From CAYMYN01 sp964394665 (lineage in GTDB: Bacteria > Planctomycetota > UBA1135 > GCA-002686595): a stretch of DNA of 64,000 nucleotides. The position numbers and the translations under genes are program-made. The notes beneath the pieces were generated by a model. That model did not search any database. It was not told the DNA's origin and saw only the letters and a program-made list of their open reading frames with translations. Shown piece by piece: positions 1-7,483 of the stretch. Every line of letters begins with the position of its first letter. Position 1 is the stretch's first letter. Where the stretch lies: contig CAYMYN010000024.1 in the NCBI GenBank assembly GCA_964394665.1, positions 1 to 64,000 on the forward strand, read 5' to 3'.

Positions 1-96
1 CGACGCCGCGGCCGACGCCGCCCGCGGGGCGGGGCGGCGCCCGGCGCTGAACGCGCCCGGGGCCTCGGGAGCCAGGTCTGGGTCGGGTGCTTGGCG

Positions 97-102
97 TAGG
101 AT
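97..102 (+). promoter_or_regulatory. -10-like box TAGGAT, leaderless mutL promoter candidate
   Basis: TAGGAT is followed by seven bases and then the ATG at 110. An earlier in-frame ATG at 101 lies inside the box itself, so the box argues for the 110 start. The spacing places transcription start at or next to the A of the ATG. No convincing -35 was seen. The same box and spacing recur at other genes in this window. Confidence 0.5.
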
Positions 103-109
103 GCCGCCG

Positions 110-1939
110 ATGGAAACCTCCGGCCTGACGGGCGGACGCATCGCCCTGCTCCCCGAACACGTGCGCAACCAGATCGCCGCCGGCGAGGTGGTGGAGCGGC
201 CGGCGTCGGTGGTGAAGGAACTGCTCGAGAACGCGCTCGACGCGGGCGCGACCCGCATCCAGATCGACCTCGAGGAGGGCGGCACGCGCCTGGTGCGCGT
301 CAGCGACGACGGCCTGGGGATGGGGCGCGAGGACGCCGAGTTGGCCTTCGTGCCGCACGCGACGAGCAAGCTGCGCTCCCCCGAGGATCTCCTGCACATC
401 GCCTCGCTCGGGTTCCGTGGCGAGGCGCTGGCCTCGATGGGCTCGGTGGCCCGCTGCCAAATCACGACCCGTCGGCGCGGCGACGAGCTCGGCTGGCGCG
501 TCGTGAACGAAGGCGGGCGCTTCGAGCCCGCGCAGCAGGCCGGCGCGCCGCAGGGCACGAGCGTGGAGGTGCGCGACCTCTTCTTCAATACGCCCGCCCG
601 GCGGCGTTTCCTCAAGGCGCCCGGGACCGAGTTCTCGCGCTGTCTCGACGTCGTGCAGCGGGCGGCCCTGGCCCACGACGGCGTGGGCTTCGTGTTGACG
701 CACGACGGCCGACGGGCCTACGACGTCGAGCCCGGGATGGACTTCGCGGCGCGCATCCGGCGCACCTTCGGCTCGGAGCTGGCGGCGGAGCTCGTGCCGA
801 TCGAGGCCGCGGACGGGCGCACGCAGCTCTCCGGCTTCGTCGCGCCGCCGCGTTTCTCGCGCCGCGACACCTCGCGCCAGATGTGGTTCCTGAACGGCCG
901 CACGCTGCGCGATCGCATCCTCTCGGCGGTGCTGCGCGAGGGCTACCGCGGCTTCCTGGTCGAGAACCGCCAGCCCGTGGTCTTCCTGCGCCTGGCGATG
1001 GACCCGGCCCTGGTCGACGTGAACGTGCACCCGATGAAGTCCGAGGTGCGCTTCCGCGAGGAGCGGCGCCTGTTCGGTTTCCTCGTGAACGCGTTGCGCG
1101 AGGCCGTGCGCCGCACCGACATGGCGACTCCGGGCGAGACGTTGCTGGCCAGCGCCGCGCGGCGCGAGGCGTCCTCGGCCGAACCGACGCTGCCCGATCC
1201 GGGCGTGCTCCTGCCGCGCCGGCCGCCGACCGTCCCGGAGCGCTACGAGGTGCGCGAGGTCCCCGGCGCTCCCTGGCGTGCGGAGCCCGCGCGGCCCGCG
1301 GCGACCGGGACCCCCGGGTCCGCCGCGGCGCCGGAGGGCTCCCTCGCCGCGCCGGCGCGCGACACCTTCCAGGGCCCGTTCCTACAGATCGCCCGCACCT
1401 ACCTCGTGCGGGCCCTGCCGGACGGCTTCGAGATCGTCGATCAACACGCCCTGCACGAACGCATCACCTACGAGGCCCTGCGGCGCGAGGCGCGCGCGGG
1501 GGCCGTGAACGTGCAGCGCCTCCTGGTGCCCGAGTTGGTGGAGCTCGCGCGCTCGGAGGTCCAGCTCCTGGCCGAACACGCGCCCGCGCTGACGCGCCTG
1601 GGGATCGAGCTCGAGCCCTTCGGCGCCACCACGATCGCCGTGCACGGCTTGCCGGCGCGCCTGCGGCGCCCGGACGCCGCCGGCCTCGTGGCCGACCTCG
1701 TGCGCATCCTCGAGGAGACGGGCAAGGCCCCCGGCGCCGACGAGGTGCTGGAGGAGGTCCTGCACCGCGCCGCGTGCCGTTCGTCCGTGATGGCGGGGGA
1801 CGAGCTGCAGGAAGCGGAGATCGCCGCGCTGCTCGAGCGCGGGGCCGAGCTCGAGTCGGACCAGACCTGTCCCCACTCCCGCCCGACCCGCGTGCGCTTC
1901 ACCCTGGCCGACCTCGAGAAGGCCTTCCACCGCCGCTGA
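110..1939 (+). CDS. mutL: DNA mismatch repair protein MutL
   Basis: MutL is the GHKL ATPase that links MutS mismatch recognition to strand incision. The N-terminal ATPase motifs are all visible: NQIAAGEVVERPASVVKELL with ENALDAGA, DDGLGM, HATSK, GFRGEALASM and the FFNTPARRRFLK box. A Pro/Ala-rich linker leads to the C-terminal dimerisation domain, which contains DQHALHERITYE. That matches the DQHA-x2-E-x4-E metal site of endonuclease-type MutL. The later ACRSSVMAGDEL and CPHSRPT motifs complete the nuclease domain, with Ser where many homologs have Gly. The protein is 609 aa from the ATG at 110, a normal length for the family. An ATG at 101 is possible but overlaps the promoter-like TAGGAT box. 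The gene converges on the minus-strand gene ending at 2041. Confidence 0.97.
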   Translation: METSGLTGGRIALLPEHVRNQIAAGEVVERPASVVKELLENALDAGATRIQIDLEEGGTRLVRVSDDGLGMGREDAELAFVPHATSKLRSPEDLLHIASLGFRGEALASMGSVARCQITTRRRGDELGWRVVNEGGRFEPAQQAGAPQGTSVEVRDLFFNTPARRRFLKAPGTEFSRCLDVVQRAALAHDGVGFVLTHDGRRAYDVEPGMDFAARIRRTFGSELAAELVPIEAADGRTQLSGFVAPPRFSRRDTSRQMWFLNGRTLRDRILSAVLREGYRGFLVENRQPVVFLRLAMDPALVDVNVHPMKSEVRFREERRLFGFLVNALREAVRRTDMATPGETLLASAARREASSAEPTLPDPGVLLPRRPPTVPERYEVREVPGAPWRAEPARPAATGTPGSAAAPEGSLAAPARDTFQGPFLQIARTYLVRALPDGFEIVDQHALHERITYEALRREARAGAVNVQRLLVPELVELARSEVQLLAEHAPALTRLGIELEPFGATTIAVHGLPARLRRPDAAGLVADLVRILEETGKAPGADEVLEEVLHRAACRSSVMAGDELQEAEIAALLERGAELESDQTCPHSRPTRVRFTLADLEKAFHRR

Positions 1940-1996
1940 CCCCTCCTTCCCCCGCCCGCCCGCACCTTCCCTTTTCTACTGCCTGTTTCCTTCGGC

Positions 1997-2032
1997 CTCC
2001 TTCAGGTCTCTGTGCCCTCCGTGGCCCTGTGG
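1997..2032 (+). repeat. 36-nt repeat, copy A, in a convergent gene gap
   Basis: This 36-base stretch begins CTCCTTCAGGTCTC and ends with CTGTGG. It differs at only two positions from 45348-45383. An imperfect inverted copy lies at 45433-45468. It sits between the 3' end of mutL and the 3' end of the minus-strand gene at 2041. No function is shown; a transcript-end role is inferred from position. Confidence 0.7.
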
Positions 2033-2040
2033 CTGTCCTG

Positions 2041-3018
2041 TCAGGGGACGAAGTTCTCGGGGGTGAGGGTGGGGCGCAGGCCGATGGTGGTGGGCTTGGG
2101 TTTGAGGGCGAGTTCGCTCGTGGCGCGCGCGCTGAACTCCCAGGGGGAACGCGAGAGATCGACCTCGTGCACGTGCACGCGGCGCGGCAGGCGGAAGCCG
2201 TCGAGCTCGCCGTGCTGGCGCAGCTCCACCAGCATCGAGGCGGGGGAGAGCGTCGGCGCCCCGGCGACTTCCTCGTGGATCACGACGAGCTGCGGGCGTC
2301 GGTCCACCGCGGAGAGACCCAGGGAGACGCGGTAGAGGCGCGGCGCGACGGGGTCGGCGCTCGGTGTCGGTGCGGGTGCGCCGCCGCGGGGGGCGAGGTG
2401 GAAGTCCGGGCTCGTGATCTCGAGCCACTGGAGCTGTGCCGCCCGTTCGCTCCACTCGCCCGGTAGGCCGTGGGGCGCGGTCTCGCGCGCCACCAGGCGC
2501 ACGACCCGCAGGCGCGCGGGATCGGTCAGCGAGAGGAAGTTGCGCGCGATGGCCACGGCCTCGGCGAGCTGTTGGCGGTCCTCGACGTGCACGCGCGCCG
2601 TGAGCGGCACGACCTCGCCCTTGTCGATCAGGTAGTCGCCCCGCGGGCCGCGCAGGAGCTCGCGGCCGCTCTGCAGCTCGACCCGCACGAAACCCGGCAT
2701 CAGGAAGCGGTAGCGCGCGTCGACGTCGTTCTGCTGGCGGCCCTCCGCCGAGCGGTGGCGCATCCAGAAGGACAGATCGAAGGCGCGGATCGGCTCCTGC
2801 TCGCGCTGCGGGCCGATCAGGGCCTCGAACAGCTCGAGCGCCCGCGGGCTGGCGTCCGCCGGCAACGCGCCGGGCGCGGGCAGGGCGGCCGGGGGCGCGG
2901 GCCGGGTCGTCGCGGCGGGCCCGTCCGGGCCGGAGCGCGACGGCTCGGGGCCCTGGAATCCGGCGAACAGCGGGGTCGCGAGGCAGAGCAGGCTCGGGAG
3001 CAAGGGGCGGTGCGGCAT
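2041..3018 (-). CDS. Secreted protein of unknown function, possibly LolA-like fold
   Basis: The 325-aa product opens with a Sec signal peptide (MPHRPLLPSLLCLATPLFAG), then an Ala/Pro-rich linker to about residue 55. The remainder alternates short charged and hydrophobic strands. These include FDLSFWMRHRSAEGRQ, then RYRFLMPGFVRVELQSGRE, then GDYLIDKGEVVPLTAR. This resembles the pattern of outer-membrane lipoprotein carrier or LolA-like proteins, which test whether a surface-exposed strand carries ligand. The resemblance is by eye and weak, and no catalytic motif was seen. The gene stands alone on the minus strand, convergent with mutL and divergent from miaA. Confidence 0.75.
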   Translation of the reverse strand: MPHRPLLPSLLCLATPLFAGFQGPEPSRSGPDGPAATTRPAPPAALPAPGALPADASPRALELFEALIGPQREQEPIRAFDLSFWMRHRSAEGRQQNDVDARYRFLMPGFVRVELQSGRELLRGPRGDYLIDKGEVVPLTARVHVEDRQQLAEAVAIARNFLSLTDPARLRVVRLVARETAPHGLPGEWSERAAQLQWLEITSPDFHLAPRGGAPAPTPSADPVAPRLYRVSLGLSAVDRRPQLVVIHEEVAGAPTLSPASMLVELRQHGELDGFRLPRRVHVHEVDLSRSPWEFSARATSELALKPKPTTIGLRPTLTPENFVP

Positions 3019-3057
3019 CGGATCGGGGGCGGCGGGCGAAGGAGGGGGCGGGGGACC

Positions 3058-3063
3058 AGCCTA
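3058..3063 (-). promoter_or_regulatory. -10-like box TAGGCT for the secreted protein gene
   Basis: Read on the minus strand, TAGGCT lies 39 bases before the ATG at 3018, which would give a leader of roughly 32 nt. The same TAGGCT sequence precedes the membrane glycosyltransferase gene at 58508. No -35 was identified. Confidence 0.3.
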
Positions 3064-3152
3064 CGGCGTCGGCGGCGTCGGCGGCGAGCCTCGGGCGCCC
3101 GCGTACGGCGGGCCGCCCCCTCCTTCGAGGGTGCGTCCCGGATCCCGACTCC

Positions 3153-3158
3153 TAGAAT
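3153..3158 (+). promoter_or_regulatory. -10-like box TAGAAT, leaderless miaA promoter candidate
   Basis: TAGAAT is followed by exactly seven bases and then the GTG at 3166, the same geometry as the mutL box. Transcription would start at or next to the start codon. Confidence 0.5.
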
Positions 3159-3165
3159 CCCCGCC

Positions 3166-4113
3166 GTGAGCGTCCTGGATCGCCTGGAGCTGTGTTGTCT
3201 GGTCGGCCCGACGGCCTCCGGCAAGAGCGCGCTGGCCCTGGCCCTGGCCGAGCGGGCCGGGGCGGAGCTCGTCTCGCTCGACTCCATGCAGGTCTACCGC
3301 GGCATGGACATCGGCACGGCCAAGCCCTCGGCCAGCGAGCGCGCGCGGGTGCGCCACCACATGCTCGACCTGGCCGCGCCCGACGAACGGTTCGACGTCA
3401 CGCGCTACCTGGCCGAGCTCGAGCCGCTGCTCGAGGACCTCGAACGCCGAGCTCGCCGCGCGCTCTTCGTCGGGGGCACGGCCTTCTACCTGAAGGCCCT
3501 GACCCACGGCCTCTTCGGCGGCCCGCCCGTCGACCCCGAGCTGCGCGAGTCCCTGCGCCGGCGGGCCGCAGAGGAGGGTGGCGCGACGCTGCACGCCGAG
3601 CTCGCGCGCCTCGACCCGCGCAGCGCGGAGCGCCTGCATCCCTCCGACGCGCGGCGGGTCGTGCGCGCCCTCGAGGTCTCCCTGCAGACCGGTCGGCCGC
3701 TCTCGGAGTGGCAACGGGAGTGGGGCTGGCACGGCGCGGGGGAGCGGCCCGGGCGGCGGAGGCGCCTGGTGGGGCTCGAGCTCGAGCGCGGCGAGCTCGA
3801 TCGGCGCATCGCCGCGCGGGCGCGGGCCATGCTCGACGCCGGCTGGGTCGAGGAGGCGCGCGCCATCCGCTCCGGGCCCGGGTTCGGCCCGACCGCCGGC
3901 CAGGCCCTGGGGTATCGCACGGTGCTCGAGCTGGCCGACGGTCTGCTCGACCGCGACCAGGCCCTCGAGCGCATCGCCCAGGACACACGCCGCTTCGCGC
4001 GCCGCCAGGGCACCTGGTACCGGCGCTTCGAGGAGCTGTGCTGGCTCCCCGCGCCCACGCCGGGGACCCTCTCGCGCTGCGTCGACGCCGCGCTCGCCGC
4101 CCTGGGTTGGTGA
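3166..4113 (+). CDS. miaA: tRNA dimethylallyltransferase MiaA
   Basis: MiaA adds the isopentenyl group to A37 of tRNAs reading UNN codons. The P-loop GPTASGKSALALALA is near residue 15. It is followed by SLDSMQVYRGMDIGTAKPS, HHMLDL, FVGGTAFYLKALTHGLFGG and, near the C-terminus, GYRTVLEL and DTRRFARRQGTWYRRF. These are the family signatures in order. The GTG at 3166 gives 315 aa, matching normal MiaA, and lies seven bases after a TAGAAT box. The frame is open further upstream, but that part overlaps the divergent gene's promoter region and has no MiaA character. Confidence 0.96.
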   Translation: MSVLDRLELCCLVGPTASGKSALALALAERAGAELVSLDSMQVYRGMDIGTAKPSASERARVRHHMLDLAAPDERFDVTRYLAELEPLLEDLERRARRALFVGGTAFYLKALTHGLFGGPPVDPELRESLRRRAAEEGGATLHAELARLDPRSAERLHPSDARRVVRALEVSLQTGRPLSEWQREWGWHGAGERPGRRRRLVGLELERGELDRRIAARARAMLDAGWVEEARAIRSGPGFGPTAGQALGYRTVLELADGLLDRDQALERIAQDTRRFARRQGTWYRRFEELCWLPAPTPGTLSRCVDAALAALGW

Positions 4114-4119
4114 CAATGG

Positions 4120-4156
4120 GCGCGGGCGGACTCCCGAGGGGGGAGCCCGCCCGCGC
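4120..4156. terminator. GC-rich hairpin between convergent genes
   Basis: GCGCGGGCGG (4120-4129) pairs with CCGCCCGCGC (4147-4156), and CTCCC (4131-4135) pairs with GGGAG (4141-4145). One mismatch separates the two helices and the loop is five bases. There is no U-tract on either strand, so termination is inferred from position between the ends of miaA and the minus-strand lipoprotein gene. Confidence 0.6.
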
Positions 4157-4172
4157 ACCGAGCTTCAGTCCG

Positions 4173-4679
4173 TCAGCGCTGGCCGACCGGGACGTTCGGG
4201 TTGAGGTCGGAGTACTCGCGCTCCGAGCGCGGGCGCTTGGCCTGGCCCGTGACCGTCGTGATCGTCACGCCGATCGGGCGCGCGGTGGTCGCGAAGCCGT
4301 CGACGAACTCGCCCGCGCCGCCCTCGGAGATCGTGCCCGCGAGGGACTGGTCGAGGGACAACACGTAGGAGGGCAGGTTGGGCAGCGGGCTGTTCTTCGG
4401 CCGCGGGGCGTTGTACGAGGGATCGTCGGCCTGGAAGGGGTTCTCGGGGTTCCAGTTGAGGAAGTGGCGCTGGGCCATGAGCTTGCGCTCCTGCTTCACC
4501 TTCCACTGGTAGTCGAGGTAGCTCCCGTGCTCGTCGGAGGTGTAGCCGGTCATCACGCGCGCGGTGCGCGGAGCGATCGAGCGGGCGTTCCAGTGGTCCT
4601 CGATCTGCTGGGGCTTCGAGGCGCAGCCAGCGGCCAGGACGGGGGCCAGGGCGGCCAGGACCAGGAGGGATCGCTTCAT
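4173..4679 (-). CDS. Small lipoprotein of unknown function
   Basis: From the ATG at 4679 the 168-aa product has a short basic start (MKRS), a hydrophobic segment and the lipobox LAAGC near residue 18, so it should be lipidated and exported. The mature part is hydrophilic, with YLDYQWKVKQERKLMAQRHFL and a Pro/Asn-rich middle. No known domain is recognised. An upstream in-frame ATG would add 12 residues before the signal peptide and is less likely. A TAGACT box lies about 115 bases upstream on the same strand (4794-4799). Confidence 0.75.
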   Translation of the reverse strand: MKRSLLVLAALAPVLAAGCASKPQQIEDHWNARSIAPRTARVMTGYTSDEHGSYLDYQWKVKQERKLMAQRHFLNWNPENPFQADDPSYNAPRPKNSPLPNLPSYVLSLDQSLAGTISEGGAGEFVDGFATTARPIGVTITTVTGQAKRPRSEREYSDLNPNVPVGQR

Positions 4680-4860
4680 CGTCTCGTTGGGGTTCGGCGG
4701 TAGGGGCAGGCCCACGGGGCGCGCCGGGTCGGCGGAGGGGGCCGCTCGAAGGGGCCTTGCGCCGCCGGGGTTGCGGGAGCGTTTCGGGGCGTCAGTCTAG
4801 AGGGGCCGCGGCGGCGGGGTCAACGACGGCGCCTCCCGGGCGGAGCGCCCCATCCATTCC

Positions 4861-5571
4861 ATGGCGACCAGCGAGGAGACCGGGCAGGGGGAGTGCCCCG
4901 GGGACCGTGTCCTCCCGTACCCGGCCCGGAGCGCGGGTAACGGCCTGCCCCGCGGGGAACGCCTGGGCCTGTTCGGCGGCTCCTTCGACCCGATCCACCG
5001 CGGGCACCTGCACGCCGCCCGGGCCGCGCGGGCGGCCTTCGGCCTCGAGCGGGTGTTGCTGATGCCCGCGGCGCGCTCGCCCCACAAGCAGGGCGGACCC
5101 CTCACGCCCGGGGAGCTGCGCGCGCACCTGCTCGAGGTCGCGCTGCGGGGCGAGCCGGGCCTCGAGGTCTCGCGCCTCGAGCTCGAGCGCCCCGGCCCCT
5201 CCTACACCCTCGACACGCTGCGCGCCCTCCTGCGCGAGCGCGCGCCGCGGGAGCTCTTCTTCGTGATCGGCGCGGACAACCTCGCCGGCCTGCCCGACTG
5301 GCGCGGGGTCGACGAGCTCCTGCGCCTGGCGCGCCCGATCGTCGTGCACCGCGGTGGCGACCCGCGGGCGCGCATCGCGGCCCTCGCCGGTCGGCTCGCG
5401 CCGCAGCACCTCGCGGCCCTCGAGCGCGGCCTCGTGCTCGAGCCGGCGGTCGAGGTGAGCGCGACCGAGCTGCGCGCGAAGCTCGCGCGCGGCGAGGATC
5501 CGGGCCCAGACCTGCCGCCCGGCGTGTTGGACGAGATCCGCGCCCACGGGCTCTACGGATGGCCGCGGTGA
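4861..5571 (+). CDS. nadD: Nicotinate-nucleotide adenylyltransferase NadD
   Basis: NadD makes deamido-NAD from nicotinate mononucleotide and ATP in NAD biosynthesis. The nucleotidyltransferase motif GGSFDPIHRGHL lies near residue 39. SPHKQGG, PSYTLDTL, FFVIGADNL and the C-terminal VSATELRAKLARGED (the family's ISxTxIR site) follow. The 236-aa protein carries roughly 33 extra N-terminal residues before the usual start. No alternative ATG, GTG or TTG occurs in frame before GLFGGSF, so the 4861 ATG is kept. Its 3' end overlaps the next gene by 13 bases, suggesting coupling. Confidence 0.95.
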   Translation: MATSEETGQGECPGDRVLPYPARSAGNGLPRGERLGLFGGSFDPIHRGHLHAARAARAAFGLERVLLMPAARSPHKQGGPLTPGELRAHLLEVALRGEPGLEVSRLELERPGPSYTLDTLRALLRERAPRELFFVIGADNLAGLPDWRGVDELLRLARPIVVHRGGDPRARIAALAGRLAPQHLAALERGLVLEPAVEVSATELRAKLARGEDPGPDLPPGVLDEIRAHGLYGWPR

Positions 5572-6557
5572 GCGCCGCCCAGCTCGTCGCCGGGTCGGTC
5601 CTGTTCGTCGCCGCCGCCGGGTCGGTGCTCGCGCTCGCGCGGCTCGCGCCGCGCCTGGGCTGGCTCGATGCGCCGAGCGGCGCGGACGCGGCGCGCAAGC
5701 TCCAGGCCGCCCCGGTGCCGCCCGTGGCGGGCGCGGCGATCCTCCTCGCGTGGATCGCGGTCGCCGCCTGGGCGCCCGAGCGGGTGTTCCCCACGGCCCA
5801 TCCGCTGCTCGCGGGGGAGGTCGACGTCGGACACCTGCGTTGGGCCGCGGCCTTGGCGCTCGGGGCCGCGTTCGCCCTGGGCACGGCCGACGACCTGCGC
5901 CGGGGCGGGCTCGCGCCGACGGTCAAGCTCGCCGGCCAACTCGGCGCCGGGGCCCTGCTCGCCCTGCCCGCGTGGTTGCAGTCCGGCCCGGGCGCGGAGG
6001 CCTTCGGCGCGACCTTGCTGTGCGCGTTCTGCGGCGCGGCGGCGGCCAACGCGCTCAACACCTTCGACAACGCCGACGGCGTGGCGAGCGGGACGGCGGC
6101 CGTGGGCCTGTTCGCCGCGGGCGCGGGGCTGCTGGGCGCGGCGGTGGCGGGCGTGGTGCCCGCCGGGCTCCTGCGTCGGCGGCGGGGGAGCGCGACGCCG
6201 ATCGCCTATCTGGGCGACGGCGGCAGCCACCTGCTCGCCCTGGCGCTGCTGATCGTGCCGGGCGCGTGGCCGGCCCTGGGGCTCGCCTTCCTCGACCTGG
6301 CGCGGGTGGCCCTCGAGCGCCTGCGCGCGGGCCAACCCCCCTGGCGCGGGGACCGCCGTCACCTCGCCCATCGCCTGCAACGCCGGGGCCTCGGCCCGCT
6401 GGCCGTGGCGGCGACGCTGTGGAGCGTGGCGGCCCTGCCCCTGCTCGTGCGCGGGCCCTGGGGTTGGGTCCTGCTGGTCGCCGCCTTCCTCGCGCTCGTG
6501 CGTTCGAGCACCTCGCCGCGGGCCGATGCTTGGAAAAGCCCGCCGGGGCCCGGATAA
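5559..6557 (+). CDS. MraY/WecA-like polyprenyl-phosphate glycosyl-1-phosphate transferase
   Basis: This is a 332-aa multi-pass membrane protein with roughly nine to ten hydrophobic segments. The cytosolic loop motifs of the MraY/WecA/TagO superfamily are visible. They are GTADDLRRGG (acidic DD) near residue 108, NTFDNADGVASG near 167, YLGDGGSHLL near 213, and GDRRHLAHRLQRRG near 265, the HxxH-type loop typical of the WecA branch. Members transfer a sugar-1-phosphate from a UDP-sugar to undecaprenyl phosphate. The exact sugar cannot be read. The ATG at 5559 overlaps nadD; a GTG at 5568 is an alternative. The product may supply lipid-linked precursors for surface glycans, such as those implied at 24-30 kb (inference). 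Confidence 0.88.
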   Translation: MAAVSAAQLVAGSVLFVAAAGSVLALARLAPRLGWLDAPSGADAARKLQAAPVPPVAGAAILLAWIAVAAWAPERVFPTAHPLLAGEVDVGHLRWAAALALGAAFALGTADDLRRGGLAPTVKLAGQLGAGALLALPAWLQSGPGAEAFGATLLCAFCGAAAANALNTFDNADGVASGTAAVGLFAAGAGLLGAAVAGVVPAGLLRRRRGSATPIAYLGDGGSHLLALALLIVPGAWPALGLAFLDLARVALERLRAGQPPWRGDRRHLAHRLQRRGLGPLAVAATLWSVAALPLLVRGPWGWVLLVAAFLALVRSSTSPRADAWKSPPGPG

Positions 6558-6628
6558 TCCTCGGCCCCCGTACGCGCCGGGCGCCCCCGACCGGGGTCGC
6601 GACGTGCGACGGCGCCGGAGCTCCCGCC

Positions 6629-7444
6629 TTGACCTATCCCCTGACCGCGATCCTCTCGGATCTGCACTCCAACCTGCCGGCCCTGGTGACGGCGATCCGG
6701 GATGCCCGCGCGCGGGGGGTGCGCCGCTACGTGTGCTGCGGGGACGTGATCGGGTACGGGGCGCGCCCGCGGGAGTGCCTCAAGCTCGTCATGACCCTGT
6801 GCGTGCCCGGGGCGCGCGACGTCGAGACCGGGGCCCCGCTCGAGGACGGGCTGTGCCTCCTGGGCAACCACGAGCACGCCCTCCTGCACAGCCCGGAGGA
6901 CTTCAACCCCAAGGCGCGCGCCGCCATCGAGTGGACCCGTGACGCCCTGAACGGGGGCGAGGACCGGGAGCTGCGCTACGCCATGTGGGACTTCCTGAGC
7001 GCGATCGAGCCCGCGGCCGTCGACGAGCTCGCGATGTACGCCCACGGCAGCCCGCGCGACCCGGTGCGCGAGTACCTCCTGCCGCGCGACATCGAGAACC
7101 ACGCCAAGATGGACGCCTGCTTCGCCGCCATGCAGCGCGACGTGTGCTTCGTGGGGCACAGCCACGTGCCGGCGATCTACTACGAGGACCACGAGTACTT
7201 CCTGCCCAAGGGCACCGCCGGTCCCTACGACCTCGACCTGCGCCCCGGGCATCGCGCGATCGTCAACGTCGGCTCGGTGGGCCAACCGCGCGACGGCGAC
7301 AACCGCCTCTCGTACGTGGTCTTCGACGGGCGCGAGATCACCTTCGTGCGCCTCGAGTACGACCACGAGCTGGCCGCGCGGCAGATCCGCGCCGAGGCCC
7401 AGCTCCCCGACTACCTCGCCGAACGCCTGGCCATCGGGCGCTGA
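6629..7444 (+). CDS. Calcineurin-like metallophosphoesterase
   Basis: The 271-aa protein begins at a TTG just before LTYPLTAILSDLHSN. The dinuclear-metal motifs appear in order: D-x-H in SDLHSN, GD in CGDVIGYGARP, GNHEHALL, and GHSHVPAIYYE near the C-terminus, followed by NVGSVGQPRDGDNRLSYVVFD. This layout matches the YfcE/serine-threonine-phosphatase-like subgroup. The substrate is unknown. The frame is open far upstream, but that sequence is a shadow of the preceding gene; the TTG is the only sensible start just before the fold begins. A GATAAT sequence at about 6552-6557 could be its promoter. Confidence 0.85.
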   Translation: MTYPLTAILSDLHSNLPALVTAIRDARARGVRRYVCCGDVIGYGARPRECLKLVMTLCVPGARDVETGAPLEDGLCLLGNHEHALLHSPEDFNPKARAAIEWTRDALNGGEDRELRYAMWDFLSAIEPAAVDELAMYAHGSPRDPVREYLLPRDIENHAKMDACFAAMQRDVCFVGHSHVPAIYYEDHEYFLPKGTAGPYDLDLRPGHRAIVNVGSVGQPRDGDNRLSYVVFDGREITFVRLEYDHELAARQIRAEAQLPDYLAERLAIGR

Positions 7445-7483
7445 CGGCGATCCGCCCCGGCCCCTTGGGGGAACTGACTCCGC

